In this document: piece after piece, positions 24,732 to 32,898 of the stretch
Layout of the letters: each line of letters opens with the position of its first letter
Numbering within the stretch: position 1 is the first letter of the stretch
Program-made: the position numbers and the translations under genes
Source of the DNA: Thermoguttaceae bacterium
Lineage (GTDB): Bacteria > Planctomycetota > Planctomycetia > Pirellulales > Thermoguttaceae
Direction of reading: 5' to 3'
Assembly (NCBI GenBank): GCA_017939795.1
Contig: JAGBAA010000094.1
Coordinates: 1-64,000 of the forward strand
Length of the DNA: 64,000 nucleotides
Notes under the pieces: model-generated
What the model was told of the DNA's origin: nothing
Seen by the model: only the letters and a program-made list of their open reading frames with translations
Database searches by the model: none

Positions 24732-24816
24732 TGCGGAAAACAGGACTTGAACCTGCATGAAATTAGCTTTCACCAGGCCCTCAACCTGGCGCGTCTACCA
24801 ATTCCGCCATTTCCGC
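24732..24816 (-). tRNA. tRNA-Leu (anticodon GAG)
   Basis: The 85-base minus-strand sequence folds as a class II tRNA. The acceptor GCGGAAA pairs with TTTCCGC and the discriminator base is A. The D-arm region is TGGCGGAATTGGTAGACGCG, the anticodon stem is CCAGG/CCTGG around loop TTGAGGG (anticodon GAG at 24780-24782), there is a long variable arm, and the T-arm contains GGTTCAAGTCC. The 3' CCA is not encoded. It has its own promoter and terminator. Confidence 0.95.
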
Positions 24817-24865
24817 GATTTTGGTTTTTGACTGTTGAATGTTTCATTCATCAATCATGTGCAAT

Positions 24866-24893
24866 ACTATACCACAAAAGAAAAAATCGTCAA
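24866..24893 (-). promoter_or_regulatory. Promoter of tRNA-Leu
   Basis: On the minus strand TTGACG and TATAGT are 16 bp apart, with TGG before the -10 box. The tRNA 5' end is 50 bases downstream. Confidence 0.8.
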
Positions 24894-25069
24894 GGGGGGC
24901 TAGGGGAATTTTTTTAATTTTTTCCAAAAAAAGTAAAATTCTTTGAAAAAACCCTGAAACAGGCGGTTTCTGGAGTTTGGGATCACTGGATCCAGGTGTT
25001 TGGTTTCCATGTTCCGGTTCCTTTTCTCCCGGCGGCGATCCCATATTTCCAGAACTTTTGGGTCCGTTT

Positions 25070-26368
25070 CTAATTTGCTTTCGTCCCTTTCTTTTCTGCC
25101 TTTCGGAGGATCAGCGTCACGGGCGTACCGCGTTCGGGGAGCGTTTTTTCGTTGGCGACGTAAACCAGGGCCTCATTCGAGCTGGAACTTGCCTGCGGGA
25201 CGTCCAGAATGCAGCTTGGGAAGTTGGAGACTCCAAAAAATTCCCCTTCCATTTCGGCCGCATATCGGCGATTGCCTTCGCCGTCTTCGTAAAAAAGACT
25301 TCCGGCAAAGACCCACGGGACGCGCATTGGATTTCCTTCGGAATCCGCGACCAGATCCTGTCCGCGCATTTCAACCGTTTCTCCGTCTTCATTCTTCCAT
25401 CGAACGAGGATCTCGATCTCTTCTCCTGTCGGCGGAATGAACTCCGGCTGGAATTGGACGGGTTTCCCCGGTTCTGCTCCAAGAGCAAGCAGTGCCGTGT
25501 GGATGAAATGTCCCGGTACATCCGCGCAGAGAACGGATTCATGGCACTTCGTTCCGTTGAACATCAGCATCGTCGCGGGCTTTCCCGTTTCGTCTTCGTA
25601 AGGAAACGTCCGGATCCCGCCGGTTCCCTGGCAGAGGAAGAATTCCAGCATCGCTCGTTTCTGGCAGACCCATCCCTGAAGGACGACGTTCTCCCGTTTT
25701 TTGTCGACCCAGATCGGTTTTTCCGGGTGGAAGCGTACCAGTTCCGATGGATCTTCAAAAATCGGCTCATCCAGCTTCAATGGGGCGAACATGTACTCCT
25801 CGTCCTCAATGTATTTGTCCAGTTCCTCCTGGGAAACCTGACCTTCCGCTTCTCCAAGATCGAAATCCTCCCCTTCTCCAAACGTAAATTCTTCGTTTTC
25901 ATCAAAGGAAAAGTCGTTCTCCCCGTTTCCTTCTTCTGGATCGGGAGTCTTGATGTCCTCCATCGTGCGAGAGTCTTTGGGAGACTGGCTGTCGTCGGCT
26001 TTGGAAACAGAGTCTTCCGGTATGGCGGCAGAGGGAACGTCCGTTTCGATCGCGGGAGACTCTGGTACTGTCTTTTCATTTTCGCAGCCTGTCGTGAAGC
26101 AAAGAAACAGAACGGCAGAAAAAAGTGCTGCGATGCCGCAAAACGGGAACCTGTTTCGGACAGTCGGGCAGTCGGTATTGGGACGGTCTGTTCCCTGGTG
26201 CGGATTTTCGCAGCATATCGCTGTTTGGGTCTGCAGAACTGCGGGGAAAGTTTTCCATTCACTATTGAAAGAGCCGAAGGAATTCTTCCAGCTCTGGATT
26301 GGAATGCGTGAAATGGTGCGCAGGAACGCTAAAAAGCATTTTTTTCGGAATAAAATCTGGTTTTTCAT
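25070..26368 (-). CDS. YdjY-like lipoprotein with acidic FxF segment
   Basis: The 432-residue protein contains a lipobox (FTTGC, Cys95) at the end of a hydrophobic helix (GIAALFSAVLFLC), but it is preceded by about 75 polar residues, an unusually long leader. AGGAG lies 7 bases before the ATG, and no later start codon would give a normal signal peptide. Residues about 143-180 are acidic with regularly placed Phe (NDFSFDENEEFTFGEGEDFDLGE). The C-terminal half (KPIWVDKKRENVVLQGWVCQKRAMLEFFLC...GKPVQFQPEFIPPTGEEIEILVRW) matches the YdjY domain common in planctomycete exported proteins; its function is unknown. The gene is divergent from the 648-residue gene. Confidence 0.75.
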   Translation of the reverse strand: MKNQILFRKKCFLAFLRTISRIPIQSWKNSFGSFNSEWKTFPAVLQTQTAICCENPHQGTDRPNTDCPTVRNRFPFCGIAALFSAVLFLCFTTGCENEKTVPESPAIETDVPSAAIPEDSVSKADDSQSPKDSRTMEDIKTPDPEEGNGENDFSFDENEEFTFGEGEDFDLGEAEGQVSQEELDKYIEDEEYMFAPLKLDEPIFEDPSELVRFHPEKPIWVDKKRENVVLQGWVCQKRAMLEFFLCQGTGGIRTFPYEDETGKPATMLMFNGTKCHESVLCADVPGHFIHTALLALGAEPGKPVQFQPEFIPPTGEEIEILVRWKNEDGETVEMRGQDLVADSEGNPMRVPWVFAGSLFYEDGEGNRRYAAEMEGEFFGVSNFPSCILDVPQASSSSNEALVYVANEKTLPERGTPVTLILRKAEKKGTKAN

Positions 26369-26487
26369 CAAAAATCTCCTGAAATTGCCCTCTACCTGGT
26401 TTTCATTTTATGATATACTGAAATGCAGAAAAATGGAATGGGGAACCCCGAAAAAGATGAAGTTTTTTTCCAAAAAGGAGTTTTTTT

Positions 26488-28434
26488 ATGCCGTACATTT
26501 CACCGGATCTGCTTTTTCAGACGCGTTCTGGCGTTACGCCGCACGTTTTGTGGGGGGTGCCGTGGAGCGAAACGTTTTTCGGTGCGGCATTTCTTGAACA
26601 GAAAGAAACTTTACGGAAAACGATCTACGCACTTTTTCAGCTCGCAGCATTGGAAAATTCGGCAGATCCCTCTTCGTGGCGGGATGGATTTTCGCAAACT
26701 CTGGCTCCCTTTTTGGAGGCGGATCGGCTTCGTGAAGTGCTGAAGTTCTCCATGTGTCCGGAAATGCGTCTTCCTGGAGCGTTTCCCATTCTGGCGGCAG
26801 CACGTTCTCTGGGAACGCTTGCGTCCTGCGGGATCTTCCGTTTTTCAGAAACGGATCGGCTTTTTGAGGAGCTGGAACAGTTGACCCAGGATGCATCTGC
26901 GCTGAGCGTGGAAGAGGAACCTCTCTGTGCGCTTTTGCTTGCCGGTGAACTCGCTCTTACGCTCGCTTGCCAGCTCCATTTTGGGAAAGTATTCCCGCGT
27001 GTTTCAGAGTCTGCGTGCGGCGATGCTTCTGTTTGTGATCCGGGGACGGTAAAGGCGGAGGTGGTAAAGGGACGCGGAAGTTCCAAAAATGCAGACGCAA
27101 AACGGTTTCAGAGAGAGAAGAAACTGCGCAGACAGGCAAAGAAGGTGCTTTCGGAGTCTCTGGATCTTCTTTTGGATGGAGCTGGAATGCCTCGTGCAGA
27201 CCTTCTTCCGTGCTTCCGGATCCTTGCCGCGTCGTGGGTCCGGTCCCGTTGGCTGGATCTTGCGCTTCAGGAGGATGAAAAAAAGGACGGGATCGGTTCG
27301 GCTGGAAAGGGAATGCCGGAGACGGTCTTCGATGAAGATGCACTCTCCAGCTTTGAGTGGATGATCCGCCAGCTGATTTACCTGACTCGGCCGGATGGTT
27401 CTCTCATCTTCAGCCAAAGTGAGGAAAAGAATGCATTTTGGTGTCCGGAACTGTTTGTTGCTGCACTGCGTCTCGATTCGGATCGGGCAGACAAAAAACT
27501 GGCGGTCGCCGTTTTGCCGGACCTGAAGATCAAGGACGCGGACCGGCATGAAAATGAACTTCCGGAACCATCGCTCATTTCTCCATGGGGAAAAACGGCA
27601 GTTTTGCAGAAAAACTGGCGTACACGCACGAGTGCCGTCGTTTCATGGGGGGAAACGATGCCGCGTTTGGAGGTTTTGAATCGGAAATTGCCGATGCTCT
27701 CCGGAGATTGGGGATTCCGTGGTTTGTGGAATGGCAGGGAACTGCGTCCTGTCGGTGAATGGACCCAACTTTTTTGGCATTCGACCGAGCGTGCAGATTA
27801 TCTTGAATTGGAGCTGGAGCTTTCGGCGAATTTTACGCTTCAGCGTCAGATCCTGCTCGCGAAGGAAGAGAATTTCATGCTTTTTGGCGATGCTCTTTCC
27901 AGGGACGGTTTTCGCGGTGAGTCTGTTTCCCGCGGGAAACTTCAGTGGACGGTCCAGCTTCCGCTCATGCCGGGAGTGCGCGTGGAAGAAAATGTACCGG
28001 CTCTGGAACATTTTGTATTTTTCCCCAAAGGCGGGGCTGGGACCTTCCTGCCGCTTTCTTTGCCGGAATGGAGAGAGGAACTGCACGGAGACGGCGGGCC
28101 GGAAGTGCGGGAAAATGCGTTCTGCCTGACCTGCGGGTCCGATCATGGGGCACTCTACGCGCCCATTTTTCTGGATCTGGATGCCAAACGGATCCCGCTG
28201 GCCCGGACTTGGAGAAGACTTTGCGTCGGAGAGAAACTCCAAAATGTTCCGCCGCATCGGGCAGCCGGATTTCGTGTTCAGACCGGGGAATCCCAGTGGC
28301 TCATTTTTCGCTCTTTGGCGGAATCGTGCAATCGGTCCGTGCTTGGCCGCAATTTGAACTCGGAGACTTTCATCGGAAAATTTCTCGAGGACGGAAACTG
28401 CGAAACGATCCTGGAGGTGGAACGCTCGCATTAG
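26488..28434 (+). CDS. Protein of unknown family (648 residues)
   Basis: The family is not recognised. The N-terminal half (about 1-330) is mostly helical with Leu- and Ala-rich segments and a basic Lys/Arg patch near residues 190-225. The C-terminal half (about 345-648) is beta-rich, with repeated aromatic strands (RTSAVVSWGETMPRLEVLN, DYLELELELSANFTLQRQILLAKEENFMLFGDAL) and a final KFLEDGNCETILEVERSH. This helical-plus-beta-sandwich plan recalls heparinase II/III-type lyases, but no catalytic motif of that family was found. There is no signal peptide. AAAAGGAG precedes the ATG and a TATACT box is at 26414. The stop lies 35 bases before the convergent ASKHA gene. Confidence 0.65.
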   Translation: MPYISPDLLFQTRSGVTPHVLWGVPWSETFFGAAFLEQKETLRKTIYALFQLAALENSADPSSWRDGFSQTLAPFLEADRLREVLKFSMCPEMRLPGAFPILAAARSLGTLASCGIFRFSETDRLFEELEQLTQDASALSVEEEPLCALLLAGELALTLACQLHFGKVFPRVSESACGDASVCDPGTVKAEVVKGRGSSKNADAKRFQREKKLRRQAKKVLSESLDLLLDGAGMPRADLLPCFRILAASWVRSRWLDLALQEDEKKDGIGSAGKGMPETVFDEDALSSFEWMIRQLIYLTRPDGSLIFSQSEEKNAFWCPELFVAALRLDSDRADKKLAVAVLPDLKIKDADRHENELPEPSLISPWGKTAVLQKNWRTRTSAVVSWGETMPRLEVLNRKLPMLSGDWGFRGLWNGRELRPVGEWTQLFWHSTERADYLELELELSANFTLQRQILLAKEENFMLFGDALSRDGFRGESVSRGKLQWTVQLPLMPGVRVEENVPALEHFVFFPKGGAGTFLPLSLPEWREELHGDGGPEVRENAFCLTCGSDHGALYAPIFLDLDAKRIPLARTWRRLCVGEKLQNVPPHRAAGFRVQTGESQWLIFRSLAESCNRSVLGRNLNSETFIGKFLEDGNCETILEVERSH

Positions 28435-28468
28435 CCGTTTATGTTTCAGCAGCCGGGAGTGTAGATTT

Positions 28469-30187
28469 TCAGCTTTCTCTCCAGAACATGGAATCCATGA
28501 ACGCGTCTGAAAATCCATCTTCGAGTGCCAGGTCGATACACTGAGTCTCTCGAGCCAGCGTTTGGGCGCGAGTCCAGAGTACGGGCGTCCTTGCGGCGAT
28601 GACGGCACCGGCAAGTGACGTATTGCCCAGAAAATGGATCTTCTCCGGTGGGATATCGGCAGGGATCAGACCGATCTTCTGCGCATTTCGGATCCGAAGA
28701 CTTTTTCCGAAACCGCCGGCAATATGAAACGCTGAAAGCTGGGCCGGCAGAATACCTTCCCGTGCTAAAAGAAGCCGGATCCCGGTACGGATCGCTCCCA
28801 CGGCAAGCTGGAGTTCCCGAAAATCCTGCTGCGTGACGCAGATCCGTCCGGAAATATGAAAAACAGTCATTTCGGCATCCGAAACTGGGGATCCAGGAGC
28901 AGGGATCGCCGTTTTCCGGATCCGCTTGCGCCATGCAGAGGGAATTTCTTCCGGGATCTCTTCCTGATCCAGAAGGCGTCCGTCTTCCGTCAGGATCCCC
29001 AGCCGAAGGAGTTCTGCCGTCAGGTCGATCAGAGCCGAGCCGCAGATCCCCGACGCCGGTTCATCGTGCAGCGTCGCGAAAAACGGTGTTCCTGCCCGAT
29101 CTTCCACATGAAGGACGGCTCCGGTCTCAGCGCACATTCCGCAGGAGATCTTTGCGCCCTCGAAACACGGTCCGGCTGCCGTCGCGCACGCGATCCTTCC
29201 AGAGGGCGTCTCAAGCACGATCTCGCCGTTCGTTCCCAGATCGAGCAGGATCTCGCATCGTTTCGCGTTGGTTTTCTCCAGCGTTTTCTCGGAAGTTTCC
29301 GTGTATTCTGTTTCTTCTGGACGCAGAGCCAAAAGCCCTGCCGTGATGTCTCCGCCGACGAATGCGCCCATGACGGGGAAAAGGAAGATCCGTGTTTCAG
29401 GACGGAAACAGGAAAACATTCCGTTCCAGCACGGATCTCCGGCAAATCCCAGGCTTTTCAGGTCCTCGGACGGCGTAAATGGAAAAGCGGCCAGAGAGGA
29501 AAGGTCGATTCCCGCAAGAGTCTGCTCGATCGTCGTGTTGCCCGCAAATACGAGACGGCGTACCGACGCAAAGAGCATTTTTTCTGTTTCAGCGACAGAG
29601 CTGGGGGCCTCTTCTCTCTTCAATTTAAGGGCTGGCGTCGTCTCAAAAAGTTCGTGCGTCATCTCAAGGACGGCCTTCAAAAGTGCAGACTGAAGTTCTG
29701 CCAGCTGTGCAGGATGCCGGGTCCCATACTGGATCCGAGAAATGACGTCTGCGCCATACGGAGCTTGCGGATTGGGACGGGAAACCGTCGCGAGGATGGT
29801 TTTTTCCTGGATCAGTGCAGCCGCAAGAGTCGTCGTTCCGAGATCAAAGGCGAGAGAATACCCACCGGATCCCTGACTGTCTGCGTCCGGATGGAGGCGT
29901 TCCCATGTGTCCGCATTCTCGAGAAGCTCCGGAGAGAAACGGGTCTGGATGAGCTGATGCCGGATCGGGATCCTCGGCAGAATGACCGTCATGTCCCGGT
30001 CAACGTACGTTCGGCACGCACGAACCGTTTCGCCTGAGGCAAGCTGGACGGTGCATTTCCCGCACGTTCCTCCCCCTCCGCACGGCATCGGAAGGACTTC
30101 GCCAATGTGCTCGCGGATGATGTCGGAAAGTCGGGCGTTTTCGGCAGTTTCTACCGTCTGTGATTGATTCGGAAAGTGGATCTTCAT
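28469..30187 (-). CDS. Ferredoxin-ASKHA corrinoid activator (RACo-like)
   Basis: The 572-residue protein joins an N-terminal [2Fe-2S] ferredoxin to an ASKHA-type ATPase domain (DUF4445), the plan of RACo and RamA-like reductive activators of corrinoid proteins. The cluster ligands are Cys36, Cys42, Cys45 and Cys58 (CGGGGTCGKC...ACRTY). The ATPase part shows YSLAFDLGTTTLAAALI (phosphate 1), LLDLGTNGEIVL (phosphate 2), and FHIAGGFGKSLRIRNAQKIGL near the end. Such proteins use ATP to drive one-electron reduction of Co(II) in methyl-transferring corrinoid proteins. No methyltransferase or corrinoid protein is adjacent. The ATG at MKIHFPNQ was chosen; a GTG 66 bases upstream lies inside a hairpin and is less likely. 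Confidence 0.85.
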   Translation of the reverse strand: MKIHFPNQSQTVETAENARLSDIIREHIGEVLPMPCGGGGTCGKCTVQLASGETVRACRTYVDRDMTVILPRIPIRHQLIQTRFSPELLENADTWERLHPDADSQGSGGYSLAFDLGTTTLAAALIQEKTILATVSRPNPQAPYGADVISRIQYGTRHPAQLAELQSALLKAVLEMTHELFETTPALKLKREEAPSSVAETEKMLFASVRRLVFAGNTTIEQTLAGIDLSSLAAFPFTPSEDLKSLGFAGDPCWNGMFSCFRPETRIFLFPVMGAFVGGDITAGLLALRPEETEYTETSEKTLEKTNAKRCEILLDLGTNGEIVLETPSGRIACATAAGPCFEGAKISCGMCAETGAVLHVEDRAGTPFFATLHDEPASGICGSALIDLTAELLRLGILTEDGRLLDQEEIPEEIPSAWRKRIRKTAIPAPGSPVSDAEMTVFHISGRICVTQQDFRELQLAVGAIRTGIRLLLAREGILPAQLSAFHIAGGFGKSLRIRNAQKIGLIPADIPPEKIHFLGNTSLAGAVIAARTPVLWTRAQTLARETQCIDLALEDGFSDAFMDSMFWRES

Positions 30188-30202
30188 CTTCTGCGGAATG
30201 AA

Positions 30203-30351
30203 ATAAAAAAGGGATCCCCGGATCCTGCGCGGCGAAATGAATCGTCTTTTCACGCAGGATCTGGGGACTTCTTGAAAATATGAAACCGTCAGGATCCCAT
30301 CGGTTTCGTCATTCCGAAAGTGCCCGAAAGGGGAAAATATCGGACACTTTC
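30203..30351 (-). promoter_or_regulatory. Three-hairpin leader with terminator before ASKHA gene
   Basis: Between the upstream isomerase gene and the ASKHA gene, the minus strand carries three consecutive hairpins: 30316-30351 (12-bp, one mismatch), 30282-30307 (7-bp) and 30216-30266 (14-bp, one mismatch), the last followed after ATCCC by six T. The loop of the middle hairpin (GGATCCTG) is complementary to the 3' arm of the third (CAGGATCC), so pairing between them would open the terminator. This may be an attenuator for the ASKHA gene or simply the isomerase terminator with extra structure. It matches no riboswitch class I recognise. Confidence 0.55.
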
Positions 30352-30371
30352 AGGATACAAAACAAGGAGAA

Positions 30372-31400
30372 CTACTCGCCTACGGCCTCGCTGACCTGGA
30401 TCATCGCGCCGAGAATGTCGTGCCAAGTTGCCGGATTCGTCATGCACGCGTTCGAGAACATACAGCCATCCCAGCAGATGTGCTTCAGCGCACCGGTGAA
30501 TTTGCCGGATTCATCGCAGAGCCAGAATTTTGCATGATGCGGAATGTTCAGCTTCCCATTCGGGTCGTTCACGAGGCAGTGCCGACCGGTTTTGTCGTGG
30601 TCGCCGGAACCGAAAACGGAGCCGTCGTTCTGCGCGACGTGGAAATCAATGACCCACGGACGCAGTGCAGAGGTGAGTTTAAAGAGGGCTTCGTCGAGCA
30701 CTTCCGGATCTTTCCAGTCGTAGTTTTCCGGCAGAATGCGGTCTTCCGGCGCATTGTAGCCGAGCAGGTAGAGCAGTGTGTGGGACATGTCGGCCTGGAA
30801 ACCGAAGATCTCCGGCCACGCAACGCCTTCCAGAACACGCAGCATCCATTTCCAGGAGTGCATTCCTCCCCAGCAGATCTCCCCCTCTGCTGCGAGCCGT
30901 TCACCGTAATCCGCCGCGATCTTGGCTGCCTCGGTGAAGGTTTCGATGATCCGATTCGTGTTTTCGACCGGTTCTGCGCTCCATTCTTCCACGCTGCAGG
31001 AGGAGTCCACACGGATGCATCCGCCGGGACGTACGCCAAGTTCACGCAGTTTCATTCCGATCCGGCACGACTTGCGGACCATCTCGCAGAAACGGTCGCG
31101 GTCTTCCTGAGACCCCATTGCGCTTCCGCCGCCGCAGCCCGTCCATATCGGAGCGACGCAGGAGCCGATCTCCAGTCCCAGTCCGCGTACTTTATCCGCA
31201 AGCCGTTCGAGGTCCTCGTCCGTGCTGTTGATGTCGATGTGCGGCAGGGAAAGGAAAAGGTCCACCCCGTCGAATTTTCGACCGTTGACGTTTGTGTCCG
31301 CCGTAAGCTTCAGCATCGTATCCAGGTCAATGAACGGTTCCGTGCCGGGCTGACCTTTTCCAACGACTCCGGGCCACATCGCATTGTGCAGTTTCAGCAT
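30372..31400 (-). CDS. Sugar phosphate isomerase/epimerase-like TIM barrel
   Basis: The 342-residue protein resembles the xylose-isomerase-like TIM-barrel (AP endonuclease 2) family of sugar isomerases and epimerases. Metal-site candidates are Glu in LAAEGEICWGGMHSW, Asp/His in GFQADMSHTLLY, His in VIDFHVAQND, and the DHDKTGRH segment. The start is typical (MLKLHNAMWPG), with AGGAG 9 bases upstream. It has no signal peptide and is cytoplasmic. Members convert keto- and aldo-sugars or inosose derivatives; the nearby Gfo/Idh and SDR enzymes fit a sugar or polyol pathway but are not in one operon with it. It reads toward the ASKHA gene on the same strand. Confidence 0.8.
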   Translation of the reverse strand: MLKLHNAMWPGVVGKGQPGTEPFIDLDTMLKLTADTNVNGRKFDGVDLFLSLPHIDINSTDEDLERLADKVRGLGLEIGSCVAPIWTGCGGGSAMGSQEDRDRFCEMVRKSCRIGMKLRELGVRPGGCIRVDSSCSVEEWSAEPVENTNRIIETFTEAAKIAADYGERLAAEGEICWGGMHSWKWMLRVLEGVAWPEIFGFQADMSHTLLYLLGYNAPEDRILPENYDWKDPEVLDEALFKLTSALRPWVIDFHVAQNDGSVFGSGDHDKTGRHCLVNDPNGKLNIPHHAKFWLCDESGKFTGALKHICWDGCMFSNACMTNPATWHDILGAMIQVSEAVGE

Positions 31401-31515
31401 AAAATTTCTCCTGAGGTTAAAGGCGGGTCTGTAATTGCAGGAAAACCGGTATTTCGTCTTCTGCCGGACGGTGTTTCATTACCGATCCCCGTCCGGACAG
31501 TATTCAGACACGATC

Positions 31516-32415
31516 CTACTGTTTGTAGTTCGGGTCATTTGCCAGTTTCCAGTCGACGCCGGCATCCCGGTCATTCGGGCACATGAGGGAGACGTACGTC
31601 ATGTAGTTGATCGCTTTGTTCAGCGCACGTACGCTTCCGTCGGCGAACGCAAAATTGTTCACCTGCGCATGGCGGCTGGAGACGTAATTGCTGAAGTCTG
31701 TCTGAGCAGAGGAACCGCTCCAGTTCAGACCGAAATGTTTGTACGCATGATCCGCGCCGCCATGGTAGTCCCATCGGTCACTGGGACGGTAGTCGGTCGA
31801 GAGATTACTTCCGCCGGGAGCTTTTTTGTAGCATTTTTCGGAAATCAGGATCGTATAGCTCGCACCGTCATGGATGCTCGAGATCGAGGATTTCGTATAG
31901 GATTGCCCCTTTCCATAGTAGAAGAAGAGAAGTCCGGAAGCACGTACCCGTTTGCTCGGATTTGCCCGTTCCGCACCGCCTTTGTTCGTGTAGTCAGATC
32001 CGTAGTAAGACGGATTTCCCACGTTCGCCATGTAGCTGAATCCATTGGCGGCCGCGTCGCCGGCAGGGCATTTGAACTGCTTCACGGGCGTCGTTTTGTA
32101 TCCGCTGCTCATGATGTCGTCCTGGATCTTGCCCATACCGAGTTCCTCAAGGATCTGGACATACCAGGTCGAAAGATTGTTTGAGCTTCTTCCAACGTAC
32201 GGAAGGCGGTCTTTGTTGCTGTCGTAGAGCGCCATCGCTTTGGCAAGCTGGCTCTGATTGTTCGCGCAGGTCGTCTGGAGGGCCGTCAAACGCGCATTCA
32301 CGATAGCCGGCATGAGCAGTCCCACCAGTACCCCGATGATGGCGATGACGACGAGCAGTTCCACGAGCGTGAAACCGCGGCGCATGGCAGACGCAGACGT
32401 TTTTCGAACGGACAT
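31516..32415 (-). CDS. DUF1559 prepilin-like protein
   Basis: The 299-residue protein carries a type II secretion/type IV pilin leader: MRRGFTLVELLVVIAIIGVLVG, with the prepilin peptidase site between Gly and Phe, followed by the hydrophobic helix. The C-terminal motif SSRHAQVNNFAFADGSVRAL is the Hx9DG signature of planctomycete DUF1559 proteins. Many copies usually exist per genome; they are thought to be pseudopilins or surface proteins. The start at MSVRKTSASAM was chosen because AAGGGGA precedes it. It is divergent from a second DUF1559 gene, with a 480-base gap between. Confidence 0.9.
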   Translation of the reverse strand: MSVRKTSASAMRRGFTLVELLVVIAIIGVLVGLLMPAIVNARLTALQTTCANNQSQLAKAMALYDSNKDRLPYVGRSSNNLSTWYVQILEELGMGKIQDDIMSSGYKTTPVKQFKCPAGDAAANGFSYMANVGNPSYYGSDYTNKGGAERANPSKRVRASGLLFFYYGKGQSYTKSSISSIHDGASYTILISEKCYKKAPGGSNLSTDYRPSDRWDYHGGADHAYKHFGLNWSGSSAQTDFSNYVSSRHAQVNNFAFADGSVRALNKAINYMTYVSLMCPNDRDAGVDWKLANDPNYKQ

Positions 32416-32898
32416 GAGTTTCCCCTTTTCTCTTTTTTCTCTTTCTGTATGGACGATTTCCATCGCCGTCTTTTTCTTTTCGTTTGGACGATTTCTTTAC
32501 CGTCTGTACTTGACTTTTTTCTTTACGCACCCTGCGGCGCAGAGGTTCAGTCTATCCTTTTTTTCGACAAAATGACCCCGATTCTTTTATTTTGCCTGAT
32601 TTTCAGGAAATTTCCAGCCCCCATACCCGATTTTTCTTGAAATTTTTGAAAAAAAGTGCCCCGGGGGGCTGGATTTATTTGAGTATTTGGTGCAAAATAG
32701 TACGTAGAAGAAGAAAGAGCCGAACGGAGCCTGCGGGAGACCGTCTTCGGGAGGGGCAGTGTATCGCCGTTTTCGGAGATTTGATCCGTGTGCGTCCATT
32801 TTCGGAGAATCAAATTGCGAGCCCCCGTTTTTGATCATTCGATCAGCGGATCGCCGTTTTCCAAAAAATTGAGATCCAAAGTCAAAAGGAACCGACTC
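32416..32898. other. Divergent region between two prepilin genes
   Basis: The 480-base gap is T/A-rich. Near the left edge a 35-base motif (TGGACGATTTC...CCGTCT) occurs twice in tandem at about 32451-32505, and ATCGCCGTTTTC occurs at about 32762 and again at about 32850. No gene was found, and promoter boxes for either prepilin could not be assigned confidently. Confidence 0.45.

Noticed and set aside
24977-26311. Plus-strand frame of 444 codons across the YdjY-like gene
   Set aside because: No promoter or ribosome-binding site, low-complexity Phe/Arg composition; the minus strand has lipobox and family motifs.
30203-30351. Cobalamin riboswitch before the ASKHA gene
   Set aside because: No B12 box was found; the leader has hairpins but not the conserved cobalamin core.
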